Below are positions 29,371-37,266 of a stretch of DNA of 64,000 nt, one piece after another. The notes under the pieces are model-generated. The model did no database searches, was not told the origin of the DNA, and saw only the letters and a list, made by a program, of their open reading frames with translations. The translations under genes were made by a program, and so were the position numbers. Each line of letters starts with the position of its first letter. Within the stretch, counting starts at the first letter, position 1. Source of the DNA: Pseudomonas sp. (GTDB lineage Bacteria; Pseudomonadota; Gammaproteobacteria; Pseudomonadales; Pseudomonadaceae); NCBI RefSeq assembly GCF_017744435.1, contig NZ_JAGIBG010000028.1, forward strand, positions 60,471-124,470, given 5' to 3'.

Positions 29371-29412
29371 GAACCGCGGCGTCTCCTCTCCCTGGCGTCG
29401 CGGTTCCTTTTT
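29371..29412 (+). terminator. Rho-independent terminator of the curlin operon
   Basis: GAACCGCG at 29371-29378 pairs with CGCGGTTC at 29399-29406, followed by C and a run of five T residues. It lies 15 bases after the csgA-like stop. Confidence 0.8.
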
Positions 29413-29440
29413 ATTTCCCTGCTTTGCACATGAGTGATGA

Positions 29441-29575
29441 CACGGTCCTTGTAGGAGCGGCCTTGTGTCGCGAAAGGGCTGCAAAGCAGCCCCGGCATTA
29501 TCTGCGGCGAAGCTGAAATACTGGGGGCGCTTCGCACCCCTTTCGCGACGCAAGGCCGCTCCTACAAAGACCGCG
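29441..29575. repeat. REP-type inverted repeat, second family
   Basis: Facing arms TCCTTGTAGGAGCGGCCTTG and CAAGGCCGCTCCTACA, with inner CGCGAAAGGG/CCCTTTCGCG, flank a 50-60 base middle. It belongs to the CTTTCGCGAC family like the element at 17826. Confidence 0.85.
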
Positions 29576-29617
29576 TTGGGCTTACAATATCTTGCACTCA
29601 CCCACGCCACCGCCCTG

Positions 29618-30262
29618 ATGATCCAGTCCGACCTCGACCTGTTCGGCCCCCAGCCGCAACGCCTGGCCAGCCACACCGTGCTGCTGCCCGGCTTCGCCCT
29701 GGCCGTCATCGAGCCGCTGCTCGACGCTCTGCGCCCGGTGCTGCGCGCCGCGCCGTTCCGGCACATGCAGACACCGGGCGGCCTGAACATGGCCGTGGCG
29801 TTGACCAATTGCGGGTCGCTAGGTTGGGTCAGTGATGCCAAAGGCTACCGCTACAGCCCCACCGACCCGGTCAGCGGCCAACCCTGGCCCGCCCTGCCCC
29901 AGGTCCTGCTCGAACTGGCGGGTCGCGCGGCGGCGGCAGCCGGTTTCGAGGGTTTTGTGCCCGATGCCTGCCTGGTCAACCACTACCTGCCCGGCACCCG
30001 TCTGAGCCTGCACCAGGACCGCGACGAGCAGGACTTCGGCCAGCCGATCGTGTCGATTTCACTGGGGTTGCCGGCGGTGTTCCTGTTTGGTGGGCTGCAG
30101 CGGTCGGACAGGACTGAGCGGATATCTTTGAGCCATGGGGATGTGCTGGTGTGGGGAGGTGAAGATCGGCTGCGCTTTCATGGGGTGTTGCCGATCAAAC
30201 CTGGCATGCATCCGCGTATGGGGCAGCGGCGGATCAACCTGACCTTGCGCAGAGCAGGGTAA
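29618..30262 (+). CDS. alkB: AlkB-type 2-oxoglutarate/Fe(II) DNA dealkylation dioxygenase
   Basis: From the ATG at 29618 the protein has 214 residues, the usual AlkB length; the upstream extension runs through a REP element. The iron ligands are visible in LHQDRDE (H-x-D) and LRFHGV, with the 2-oxoglutarate-binding arginines in RINLTLRR. The substrate-lid motif NHYLPGTRLSLHQD is typical. The enzyme removes methyl groups from 1-methyladenine and 3-methylcytosine by oxidation. It stands alone between the curlin operon and an RHS gene. An alkA gene lies elsewhere in this window. Confidence 0.92.
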   Translation: MIQSDLDLFGPQPQRLASHTVLLPGFALAVIEPLLDALRPVLRAAPFRHMQTPGGLNMAVALTNCGSLGWVSDAKGYRYSPTDPVSGQPWPALPQVLLELAGRAAAAAGFEGFVPDACLVNHYLPGTRLSLHQDRDEQDFGQPIVSISLGLPAVFLFGGLQRSDRTERISLSHGDVLVWGGEDRLRFHGVLPIKPGMHPRMGQRRINLTLRRAG

Positions 30263-30403
30263 TTTTCAGACCGGGCGATGTATTTGCAGTGCCTGCGAGA
30301 TCCAGTCAACCACTAATCATTTGTCAGTCATTGCAACTGGCAATTCAGATAGTTGTATCGAATTTTCTCCAGATCTACGCTTGACTTCAAGGAGGAAACC
30401 GAC

Positions 30404-31219
30404 ATGCATAAAACCGAACCATCCACTTGCGACAACAGCACAACAACCATTAACGCACCCCTCAGCGACAAACAATCATGCATTATTACCTACAATACCT
30501 ACGGCCATACAGACAGCATTGAAAGCAACGAACCAAAAATTCTTTATAACGGCGAATTCCTCCTTCACGACCTCTACTTTCTCGGAGCGGGTTATAGATT
30601 ATACAGCCCAACACTTATGCGCTTCCGTTCACCTGACGTGTACAGCCCTTTCGGAATCGGTGGGCTCAATGCGTATGTCTACTGCCTTGGGGATCCATTA
30701 AATTGGGTTGATCCAAGTGGGAGTGCGCCCGTTAAACCACGGATTGCGCACGTATCCAAAACTCACCCTAGCCCTAGCAAGTCTCGACAAACATCAAATA
30801 AATCAATATCTACGAACGCGGCACACGTGATCTCAACACAAATGACCTCTAAGTCCTTAAAAGGCTCAGCGCAAGAAAGATACCGCAATAGCATAGGCAT
30901 CAAGAATAATCTCATTGACGCCAACAGGACAAACCGTGGAACGCCGCGCATCACCAAGAAAGAGGAATTTCTCCTGCACTACTACAACAAAAACTTCGTG
31001 GACCAAAGTGGTGACTCTTACAGCAAAAGACAAATTATCATGTTCACCATCATCAGGTCCTGGGAAAAAGGAGAACCCCCAATGGAGAACGTTCGAAAAT
31101 TAGAATACGGATTAAATAATGGCGAAATCATGGCGCGCGTTACCGACCTACGAAAAGAACTCGAAAAAATAAGAGACGGCCATCACAGATATGACGTGCG
31201 ATACGAAGCTTCGAGTTAA
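30404..31219 (+). CDS. Orphan RHS-core protein with variable C-terminal domain
   Basis: This 271-residue protein starts at an ATG with AAGGAGG. Residues about 45-110 contain the RHS-associated core: GAGYRLYSPTLMRF, SPDVYSPFGIGGLNAY, YCLGDPLNWVDPSG. The following about 160 residues are lysine- and asparagine-rich and resemble no family I recognise; in RHS proteins this position holds a toxin domain. There is no signal peptide, and the long YD-repeat shell of full RHS proteins is missing. Base composition is clearly AT-richer than its neighbours, a sign of transfer. No obvious immunity gene follows; the next gene is convergent csgG. Confidence 0.75.
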   Translation: MHKTEPSTCDNSTTTINAPLSDKQSCIITYNTYGHTDSIESNEPKILYNGEFLLHDLYFLGAGYRLYSPTLMRFRSPDVYSPFGIGGLNAYVYCLGDPLNWVDPSGSAPVKPRIAHVSKTHPSPSKSRQTSNKSISTNAAHVISTQMTSKSLKGSAQERYRNSIGIKNNLIDANRTNRGTPRITKKEEFLLHYYNKNFVDQSGDSYSKRQIIMFTIIRSWEKGEPPMENVRKLEYGLNNGEIMARVTDLRKELEKIRDGHHRYDVRYEASS

Positions 31220-31242
31220 GAGTGGACTTTCAAGTCCACTCG
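31220..31242. terminator. Hairpin between convergent RHS and csgG genes
   Basis: GAGTGGACTT pairs with AAGTCCACTC around a two-base turn (nine to ten base pairs). It has no clear T run on either side, so it may be a weak bidirectional terminator. It lies directly after the RHS stop and 17 bases before the csgG stop. Confidence 0.5.
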
Positions 31243-31258
31243 CAAAGATATTATTCAG

Positions 31259-32110
31259 TCACTGCTGCTGATTCTGGCTAAGGAACTTGTCCACTTCTGC
31301 CTTGCCTTCCCCCGGATCCCCTGCCACCTGCCACAACCGCCGCTCGATCCCCTGGGCCAGCAAATGCCCCACCGCCGCCTCGATCGCCGACAGCACGCAC
31401 AGCTGCGCCGGTTCGTTGGTGGTGTAGCCCACCTCGGCCTCCAGCAACTTCTTGAACTCGATGAACTTGAACACCCCGGCATTGCGGCCGATCGAGTAGA
31501 TGGTCTTGCTGGTCATGACGTTGGCCAGCACCTGCCCAGTGCGCACGTCCACCGCGCGCAGGTTGACCGTGACCTGATCGACCCGGTACTCGCGGGAGAT
31601 GTCGACGCCCAGGTAACGGGCACCCTCGCCGCCACTGCGCACGTTGGTGTCGTAGGCGATGATGCCGCCTTCAAGCATCAGGTTGGCGGCCTGCAGCGGG
31701 GGCAGTTCGCTCATGATGTTCTCGGGCACGTCGGGCTTTTTCTGCGAGGCACGGATGATCTTGCGTTCGGTCAGCAAGTTCTGCAGGCCTTCGCGCTCCA
31801 GCACCACGAACCAGCCACTGGCATTCAGGGCATCCATCAGCATGCTCGCCGCCCCCTGGGTGACGCTGGTGGAGAACGAGCTGGCCGGGGTCGGCTTGTA
31901 CTGCCCGGTCTGGTCACGGAAGCCGTACACCACGGCCATCAAGCGGCCTTTCGGGCGCGGCATGTTGATCAGGTCGTAGTAGGTCGAGGCCCGTGGCGTC
32001 AGGGTCGGGGTTTCCGTGTCCTGTTCGGCCGGCATCGGTTCGCGCAGGCCACAACCTTGCAGGCCCGCCAGCGTGGCGACAATCAGTAGAGTGCTCAGCA
32101 GACGTTTCAT
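31259..32110 (-). CDS. csgG: Curli secretion channel lipoprotein CsgG
   Basis: The 283-residue protein has a lipoprotein signal with lipobox LQGC. Typical CsgG sequence follows: TYYDLINMPRPKGR, VYGFRDQTGQYKP, TQGAASMLMDAL, GWFVVLEREGLQNLL and the barrel strands AYDTNVRSGG. CsgG forms the nonameric outer-membrane pore through which curlin subunits leave the cell. It is the last gene of the operon that begins with a response regulator at 40836 and follows csgF by 34 bases. The curlin substrates are encoded 2 kb away on the opposite strand. Confidence 0.95.
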   Translation of the reverse strand: MKRLLSTLLIVATLAGLQGCGLREPMPAEQDTETPTLTPRASTYYDLINMPRPKGRLMAVVYGFRDQTGQYKPTPASSFSTSVTQGAASMLMDALNASGWFVVLEREGLQNLLTERKIIRASQKKPDVPENIMSELPPLQAANLMLEGGIIAYDTNVRSGGEGARYLGVDISREYRVDQVTVNLRAVDVRTGQVLANVMTSKTIYSIGRNAGVFKFIEFKKLLEAEVGYTTNEPAQLCVLSAIEAAVGHLLAQGIERRLWQVAGDPGEGKAEVDKFLSQNQQQ

Positions 32111-32144
32111 GGTGCTCTCTCCCCAGCTAGACGACCAGTCCCTC

Positions 32145-32558
32145 TCAGGGGTTCAGGCCACTGACCTTGATGAACGAAGTTTCTCCTGTGGCGCGGTCGG
32201 TGACCTTGATGCTCAGGGCACCGGAGTCATCGATGACATCGATCAGGAACGCGTCGGTGGCCATGCTGCCGGTCTTGCCGTTGCTGATGTTGTCCAGCAG
32301 CTGCGACAGCATCCGTGACTCCAGCTGATTGCTGAAGCGCTCCAGGGCCGAGGTACCGCCAAAGGCGGCGGTACGGCTCTTCAAGTCCGGGTCGTCAAAG
32401 TCGTTCTGCGCCTGGGCATTGTTCAGCAGCCAGGTGCCGTTAAGCGGGTTGCCGCCGAACGCCGGGTTGACCGGGGTGTACACCAGTTCGGTGGCGTGGA
32501 CGACGCAGGCACTGAGCAGCAGGCCAGCCGCCAGGCAACGGGGTATGCAGGTGTTCAT
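32145..32558 (-). CDS. csgF: Curli assembly factor CsgF
   Basis: The 137-residue exported protein has a signal peptide (ending VVHA) and the CsgF hallmark FGGNPLNGTWLLNNAQAQN right after it, which in CsgF inserts into the CsgG pore. The C-terminal region FLIDVIDDSGALSIKVTD is the beta-rich tail. CsgF couples the CsgG channel to nucleation at the surface. The ATG overlaps the csgE stop by four bases. Confidence 0.95.
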   Translation of the reverse strand: MNTCIPRCLAAGLLLSACVVHATELVYTPVNPAFGGNPLNGTWLLNNAQAQNDFDDPDLKSRTAAFGGTSALERFSNQLESRMLSQLLDNISNGKTGSMATDAFLIDVIDDSGALSIKVTDRATGETSFIKVSGLNP

Positions 32559-32956
32559 AGCTCATCCCTATCCAGATCAGTGGTGTCCTGCAGCAGACGT
32601 TGCAGCTTGCGCTGAATGACTTCCTGCTTGACCAGGTCGGCGGCCGCGACGGCCTCTTCTTTTAATTGCGTGACGTTCGGCGGCAGAAAGCGCCGGTACA
32701 GCACGTCACGGTCGAACTCTACGGTCACCAGGCTGCCCCAGCGGGCATCCGGGCGCTCGCGCACCACCAGGTTGAAGTCCAGGCGGCTGGTGGCGCGCAG
32801 GCGGTCGGCGAAGTAGTAGTAAAAATCGTGGCCGATGTGCGAGATGGTGTTGTCGACGATAAAACCCTTCATCTCGTCCTCGGCGTCGGCCATGGCCGCG
32901 CCCGGCAGCCCGGCTGCCAACAGCAGGCACAGGTACAGGGCGTGCAGGCGTTTCAT
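32555..32956 (-). CDS. csgE: Curli secretion specificity factor CsgE
   Basis: The 133-residue periplasmic protein has a signal peptide (ending AAMA). CsgE features are GFIVDNTISHIGHDFYYYF, then VVRERPDARWGS and VEFDRDVLYRRFLPP. CsgE caps the periplasmic mouth of CsgG and delivers curlin. Its ATG overlaps the stop of the pseudopilin gene upstream by four bases, so curli secretion genes are translationally coupled to a type II secretion/pilus-like gene set. Confidence 0.94.
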   Translation of the reverse strand: MKRLHALYLCLLLAAGLPGAAMADAEDEMKGFIVDNTISHIGHDFYYYFADRLRATSRLDFNLVVRERPDARWGSLVTVEFDRDVLYRRFLPPNVTQLKEEAVAAADLVKQEVIQRKLQRLLQDTTDLDRDEL

Positions 32957-33480
32957 GGCGTGTCTCCCGGGCCGGCATGGGTGCGGGCGCCGCCGGCACT
33001 TTCGTTGAAGGCCTGCTCGGCGACGAACTGCCAGTCGCTGTAATGCTCCAGGCCTTCGAAACCGGAAAACTGCGTTTCGAAGCCACTGCGCTTGAACGGG
33101 GTGTCATCGGAGCGGCTGTGCACGCCGGTGATACGGCCATCGATGGCACGCAGCAGGCCCCAGTCATCGCTGTTGGTGATCGGGTCCGGGTACAACCGGC
33201 GGATATGCCGCTTGGCCTCGGGGAAGCGGTTGTCCTCGAGCAGGTCGGCAAGCTCCTTGGGGTACTGGGCCAGGCCTGGCGACGAGCGATAGTAGCTGCG
33301 CAGGGCCTGGGCATACTGGCCACCCACCCACAGCAGCTCGCGCTCGTGCTCGCGCTGGGCGACGCTCGACCACACCGTGCCGGTGGCGGCCAGGGCCACG
33401 CTGCTGATTGCAATCAGCAGCAGCACGCCCAGGTAGGTGAAGCCGGCGCTGGCCTTACCATTCCGCGAAGAGGCTGCCAT
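32953..33480 (-). CDS. Pseudopilin-like protein without Glu5
   Basis: The ATG at 33480 gives 175 residues starting with a short prepilin-type leader and the cleavage region ASAG/FTYLGVLLL, followed by one long hydrophobic helix. The residue at +5 is Gly instead of the glutamate that most pilins and pseudopilins use for assembly. The C-terminal part (YDPITNSDDW-like DPITNSDDWGL block) resembles the globular region of GspG-like proteins. It overlaps the GspG-like gene upstream by 26 bases. Missing Glu5 fits a tip or initiating pseudopilin (GspK-like behaviour), but the fold is not that of GspK. Confidence 0.8.
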   Translation of the reverse strand: MAASSRNGKASAGFTYLGVLLLIAISSVALAATGTVWSSVAQREHERELLWVGGQYAQALRSYYRSSPGLAQYPKELADLLEDNRFPEAKRHIRRLYPDPITNSDDWGLLRAIDGRITGVHSRSDDTPFKRSGFETQFSGFEGLEHYSDWQFVAEQAFNESAGGARTHAGPGDTP

Positions 33481-33829
33481 CACGCGCCCTCCCTGTGGCA
33501 CCGCTCTTGATGTCGGCCACGCCGCCGGCCACGCCTTCCGGCGGTGGCACCAGCTGCCAGGCGTCGCTGCGTTCGGTGATCGGGTCGACCGGAGTGTTGC
33601 GCAGGTAGCGCTGCTCGACCAGCTGCTCCAGGGAATCCGGGTAGTGGCCGGTGTCACCGTAGTAATGGTCCAGGGCTTCGCGCAGTACCGCCAGGCTCTG
33701 GCGCAAGGTGGCCTCGCGGGAGCTGTCCAGGCTGTTGAAGTAGCGCGGCATGGCGATGGTCATCAGCGTGGCGATGATCGCCATCACCACCAGCAGTTCG
33801 ATCAGGGTGAAGCCTCGACTACGTTTCAT
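33455..33829 (-). CDS. gspG: GspG-like major pseudopilin
   Basis: I use the ATG at 33829, which gives the typical leader MKRSRG followed by FTLIELLVVMAIIATL; an ATG four codons earlier (33841) overlaps the upstream stop. The 124-residue protein shows LRQSLAVLREALDHYYGDTGHYP and DPITERSDAWQLV, the pattern of the small major pseudopilin of type II secretion systems. The glutamate at +5 is present. It should be cut and methylated by a prepilin peptidase encoded outside the window and polymerise into a short periplasmic pseudopilus. Confidence 0.88.
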   Translation of the reverse strand: MKRSRGFTLIELLVVMAIIATLMTIAMPRYFNSLDSSREATLRQSLAVLREALDHYYGDTGHYPDSLEQLVEQRYLRNTPVDPITERSDAWQLVPPPEGVAGGVADIKSGATGRARDGSLFAEW

Positions 33830-33834
33830 GGCCG

Positions 33835-34308
33835 TCACCATTGCCCGTAGGGGATGTTGTTGAGGCCCTTGCCACGGGCCTTGGAATACACGTCGAAGAC
33901 GTCTTCACCTTCGCGTGGGTTGTCCGGGCTGCTGGCGTACGCGCGCAGGCCCCAACCGCCTTCGTCCTGGTTCTTGGCCGCCACCAGCGGGTCATGCGGG
34001 ATGCGCCGCAGGAAATAGAACTTGGCGCCCTTGGCGCTGCGCACATCGCGCACGCCTTCGACCAGCACCTGCAGGTTCGGCGGGTAGCCGCTGGCGTCCA
34101 GGCGCTTTTCGATGAACCCGGCGTCGAAGGCGCGCTTGTAGGCGTCGATGGCGTCGCGGATCTGGTACAGCGCCTCGCGCAGCTGCTGCTCCTTGCCACG
34201 GCGCACCACCGTTTCGGTCAGGGGTGCGGCCATGGTCGCGAGCATCCCGAGCAGGGCCAGGGTCAGCACCACTTCGATCAGGCTGAAACCCTGCTGGCGG
34301 CGTTTCAT
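33835..34308 (-). CDS. Type II secretion/pilus pseudopilin
   Basis: The 157-residue protein begins MKRRQQG/FSLIEVVLTLALLGM, a classical prepilin leader with Glu5. The region IRDAIDAYKRAFDAGFIEKRLDASGYPPNLQVLVEGV and the later DPLVAAKNQDEGGWGLRAY resemble GspG/GspH-type globular domains. It follows the secretin gene with a four-base overlap. Together with the next two genes it forms a set of three pseudopilins; a full T2SS usually has five (G, H, I, J, K). Confidence 0.85.
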   Translation of the reverse strand: MKRRQQGFSLIEVVLTLALLGMLATMAAPLTETVVRRGKEQQLREALYQIRDAIDAYKRAFDAGFIEKRLDASGYPPNLQVLVEGVRDVRSAKGAKFYFLRRIPHDPLVAAKNQDEGGWGLRAYASSPDNPREGEDVFDVYSKARGKGLNNIPYGQW

Positions 34309-36197
34309 GGCCGTGGGCTCACGGTGACGGTGGCCGGGGTAGTGACCGGTGCACTGGCCACCTGGCTTTGCACGGTCGGCGCGCTGTCGCGGCTATCGCT
34401 CGGTACGTCGCCCGGCACGTCACGCGGTGGCAGCGGCATCGCCTGGCGCACCTGCATACTCGATTCGGTGCCGGTGCCGAACTCCATGTCCGACGGGCTC
34501 TGGTACGGCAGGTTGCGCACGATGCGCGGGGTGATCGCCAGCACCAGCTCGGACTTGCTCATGTCGTCCTTGTTGCTGCCGAACAGCCGCCCCAGGCCCG
34601 GGATGTCGCCAAGGCCTGGGATCTTGTTGCCGCTGGCGTTGTGGTCATTGCGCACCAGGCCGGCCAGCACCTGGGTTTCGCCATCGTGCAGGCGCAGGCT
34701 GGTCTGCGCGTTGCGGGTGTCGACCTGAACCGGGATGGTGCCCTGGCGGGTGGCTTCCAGTGGCGTGGCGTTACTGACTTCCAGCGCCACCTTGATCGCC
34801 ACTTCGTTGTTCAGGTGCACGGTGGGCTGCACCTCGAGTTTCAGACCGACGTCCAGGTAGGTGACGCTTTCGGTGATCACCGGGCCCTGGGTGGAGGGCA
34901 CCGAGGTGGCACTGATGATCGGCACCCGCTGGCCGATGTGGATGCGCGCCTGCTCACGGTTGCTGACGCGGATCACCGGGCTGGCCAGGGTGTTGATGTC
35001 CTTGTCCTGGGCATTGATCTTGGCCTGCGGTGCCGGCGCAATGCTGATGCGGCTGGAGTTGATGCCGCGCAGCTGGTCGAGCACGCTGACCGGGTTGCCG
35101 TCGTCGCTCAACACGCCGAAGGTGTTCGGCCATTGCAGGCCAAGGTCGAGGATGCGCGAGGTGGCGACTTCCATCACCTCCACTTCCAGTACCACCTCAG
35201 GGTTGGACTGGTCCTGGGACTGCAGCAGCTTTTCGGCCATGCGCACGGCGTCAGGGGTGTCGCGCATGGTCAGGGTGTTGAGGCGCTCGTCGACGAACAC
35301 GTCGCGGGTCTTGAGCATGGTCTTGACCATGTTCAGCGCCGTGTTGGCGTCGATGCTGGTCAGGTAGAAGGTGCGCATGACCAGTTCCTGGTAGTCCTTG
35401 GTCTTCTGCGGCGAATCGGGGTAGATCAGCAAGGTGTTGTCGTTGACGATCTTCTGCCGCAGCTGGTTCTGCTCCAGCAGCAGCGTCACGGCATCTTCGA
35501 TGCGCACATCGCGAACGAAGATGGTCGCTTTCATGTCCGGGCGCAGGTCCTTGTCGAAGATGAAGTTGATACCGGCGACCTGCGACAGCACCTCGAAGAT
35601 GGTCTTTAGGCCCGCGTCGCGGAACTCCAGGGTCACCGGGCGCTCCAGCTTGCTGCGCAGTTGCGGGAACGGCGTGGCGGTGCGCGCCTGGACGTTCTCG
35701 ATGTCGGTGCGCAGGGCGATGCCCTTCTGGTTCTGTGGGTCCAGGCGCAGCACTTCGCGCATGTAGCGCTCGGCGCCGAACAGGTCGCCCTGGCGCAGCG
35801 CAGCCTGGCCCAGGGCCACGCGTTCGTCGAGGGTGCGAATCAGCTCCAGATGGCGGATGCCTTCCTGGGCGCGGCGGTTGTTCGGCTCGATGGTCAGCAC
35901 CCGGCTGTAGCCCATGCGCGCGCTGGTGAAGTCGTGGCGAATGCGGTCGGCATCGGCCTGGCTGATCAGCGCTTCCACCGCAGTCTGGCGACCATGTGCC
36001 AGGGCAATGTTCAGCTCGGTGTCACGCGGGCTGTCGCGCAGGGCTTCTTCGAGGCGGGCGATGCCAGCCTCGTACTGGCCCTCCTTCATCAGTTCGGCGC
36101 TGTCCTTGCGCACTGCGCTGGAGCCGCAGCCAGCGATGGCCACGCACAGCGCCAGGAGCATGAACGGAGCAGGCTTGCACAGTTTCGACGACTTCAT
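34305..36197 (-). CDS. Lipoprotein secretin with N-terminal TPR (GspD/MshL-like)
   Basis: The 630-residue protein has a lipobox (AIAGC), tetratricopeptide-like helices at about residues 30-160, a short N-domain block (VTLEFRDAGLKTIFEVLSQ and VRDVRIEDAVTLLL) and a C-terminal secretin core ending VLAGLVRNDH and KIPGLGDIPGLGRLFGS. The last about 60 residues are Pro/Ser-rich and variable. Secretins form outer-membrane gates for type II secretion or type IV pili. The layout with TPR and few N-domains is closest to MSHA or T2SS-like secretins. It overlaps its neighbours by four bases on each side. Confidence 0.92.
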   Translation of the reverse strand: MKSSKLCKPAPFMLLALCVAIAGCGSSAVRKDSAELMKEGQYEAGIARLEEALRDSPRDTELNIALAHGRQTAVEALISQADADRIRHDFTSARMGYSRVLTIEPNNRRAQEGIRHLELIRTLDERVALGQAALRQGDLFGAERYMREVLRLDPQNQKGIALRTDIENVQARTATPFPQLRSKLERPVTLEFRDAGLKTIFEVLSQVAGINFIFDKDLRPDMKATIFVRDVRIEDAVTLLLEQNQLRQKIVNDNTLLIYPDSPQKTKDYQELVMRTFYLTSIDANTALNMVKTMLKTRDVFVDERLNTLTMRDTPDAVRMAEKLLQSQDQSNPEVVLEVEVMEVATSRILDLGLQWPNTFGVLSDDGNPVSVLDQLRGINSSRISIAPAPQAKINAQDKDINTLASPVIRVSNREQARIHIGQRVPIISATSVPSTQGPVITESVTYLDVGLKLEVQPTVHLNNEVAIKVALEVSNATPLEATRQGTIPVQVDTRNAQTSLRLHDGETQVLAGLVRNDHNASGNKIPGLGDIPGLGRLFGSNKDDMSKSELVLAITPRIVRNLPYQSPSDMEFGTGTESSMQVRQAMPLPPRDVPGDVPSDSRDSAPTVQSQVASAPVTTPATVTVSPRP

Positions 36198-36706
36198 GGT
36201 GCGCTCCCTACAGACAAGGTCTGTGACTGATGCAAAGGCAGATAAACCAGGTCCAGCTCGTTGGCCGAGACTCTGTCGAGGCGATAGGTGCTGTCGATCA
36301 CGTCACCCTTGCGCACGACGTACAGCTTTTCCCCGCTCTGCAGGAAGATCTGCAGGTCGTCGCGGTCGCCCATGCGGCCGACGAACTGGAACGGCAGCGC
36401 CGGGGCGGTGGGGGCCGCGGCGACGACGGGGGCGGCGGCTACGGGTTGTTCGGTGACGGTGGCCAGGGTTTGTGGTTTGGTCCATTGCTGGGCTGGGAAC
36501 AGATCTTTGGAAGCCTGTTCCGGCCTCTTCGCGGGCGAGCCCGCTCCCACAGGGTCGGTGGTTGCCTTGGCATTTGTGGAGGCTGGCTTGCCGGCAATCG
36601 GGGCTGCCTCCTCTTCCTGGCTGAACCAATGCCCCGGCGCCCAGGCCAGCGCTGCCGACACCCCGAGGAACCCGACCCACATCACTGCGCGTTGTGTGTT
36701 CATCAC
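36194..36706 (-). CDS. GspC/PilP-like periplasmic linker protein with translated REP insert
   Basis: The 170-residue protein has an N-terminal membrane anchor (about residues 7-25) and a C-terminal beta domain (FQFVGRMGDRDDLQIFLQ, KLYVVRKGDVID), as in GspC HR or PilP domains that connect the inner-membrane complex to the secretin. Between them, residues about 35-66 (IAGKPAST, then GAGSPAKRPEQA) are encoded by a REP element read in frame. The insert sits in the Ala/Pro-rich linker, where extra length is probably tolerated. The gene overlaps both neighbours by four bases. Confidence 0.82.
   Translation of the reverse strand: MMNTQRAVMWVGFLGVSAALAWAPGHWFSQEEEAAPIAGKPASTNAKATTDPVGAGSPAKRPEQASKDLFPAQQWTKPQTLATVTEQPVAAAPVVAAAPTAPALPFQFVGRMGDRDDLQIFLQSGEKLYVVRKGDVIDSTYRLDRVSANELDLVYLPLHQSQTLSVGSAP
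36514..36606. repeat. REP pair inside a coding region
   Basis: The sequence contains the REP core GGCCTCTTCGCGGGCGAGCC and, after about 30 bases, a diverged inverted second half (GTGGAGGCTGGCTTGCCGGC). It keeps the reading frame of the GspC/PilP-like gene open. Confidence 0.85.
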
Positions 36707-37266
36707 GACCTCGACAGGTAGAGGGTCAGGCGCACCCGGCCGTTGAGTTCGGTGTCGCCGATGCTTTTGCGTTTCAGTTCGAGGTCTTCCAGCACCAGGG
36801 TCGGCAACTGGCCGATCAGGCCGCGCAAGAAGCCGCGGATCTGCGGGTAGCTGCCGCGGACTGGCAGGATGATCTGGTAGCGCGACAGCTGGGTCTTCGG
36901 ATCGACGCCCAGAGCATACTCGCCGCGCGCCAGGCTGATGTGCTCGGCGCTGGCCAGGTGATACAGGCGCTCGATCAGCTCGCTGGCCTCAGGTTGCCCG
37001 GGCAGTTGCTGGCGCAGGCTGTCCAGCGCCTGCTGCTCGGGTTTGACGGCGATCTTCAGCTCGCCGCGCTTGACCCGTTCGACCTGTACGCTGGCATCCG
37101 CTTCGCTGGCACGCAGTTCGCGCACGGCCTGCCATTCGGGGACCACGCCGAGCATGGCGACGCCGACGGCGAGCACGGCGACGGCAGCAGCGCCCAGGCC
37201 GACCGGGCCGATGCGGCGCAGGTGTTCCTGGAGGACGAGGCTGTTGACAGCATCAGGGACGCGCAT
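36703..37266 (-). CDS. PilO/GspM-like inner-membrane assembly protein
   Basis: The 187-residue bitopic protein has one transmembrane helix at about residues 22-43, a coiled-coil stretch (about 45-85) and a ferredoxin-like periplasmic domain (YQIILPVRGSYPQIRGFLRGLIGQLP), the arrangement of PilO and GspM. It probably pairs with the PilN-like protein and anchors the PilM/GspE cytoplasmic part. It overlaps its neighbours by 14 and four bases. Confidence 0.82.
   Translation of the reverse strand: MRVPDAVNSLVLQEHLRRIGPVGLGAAAVAVLAVGVAMLGVVPEWQAVRELRASEADASVQVERVKRGELKIAVKPEQQALDSLRQQLPGQPEASELIERLYHLASAEHISLARGEYALGVDPKTQLSRYQIILPVRGSYPQIRGFLRGLIGQLPTLVLEDLELKRKSIGDTELNGRVRLTLYLSRS

Noticed and set aside
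30263..30403. Possible -35/-10 promoter before the orphan RHS gene (TTGCAA ... TGTATC)
   Set aside because: Matches are weak and AT-rich sequence gives such boxes by chance.
33841..36230. Plus-strand frames opposite the secretin and pseudopilin genes
   Set aside because: The minus-strand genes form a coherent overlapping operon with family signatures; these frames have none.
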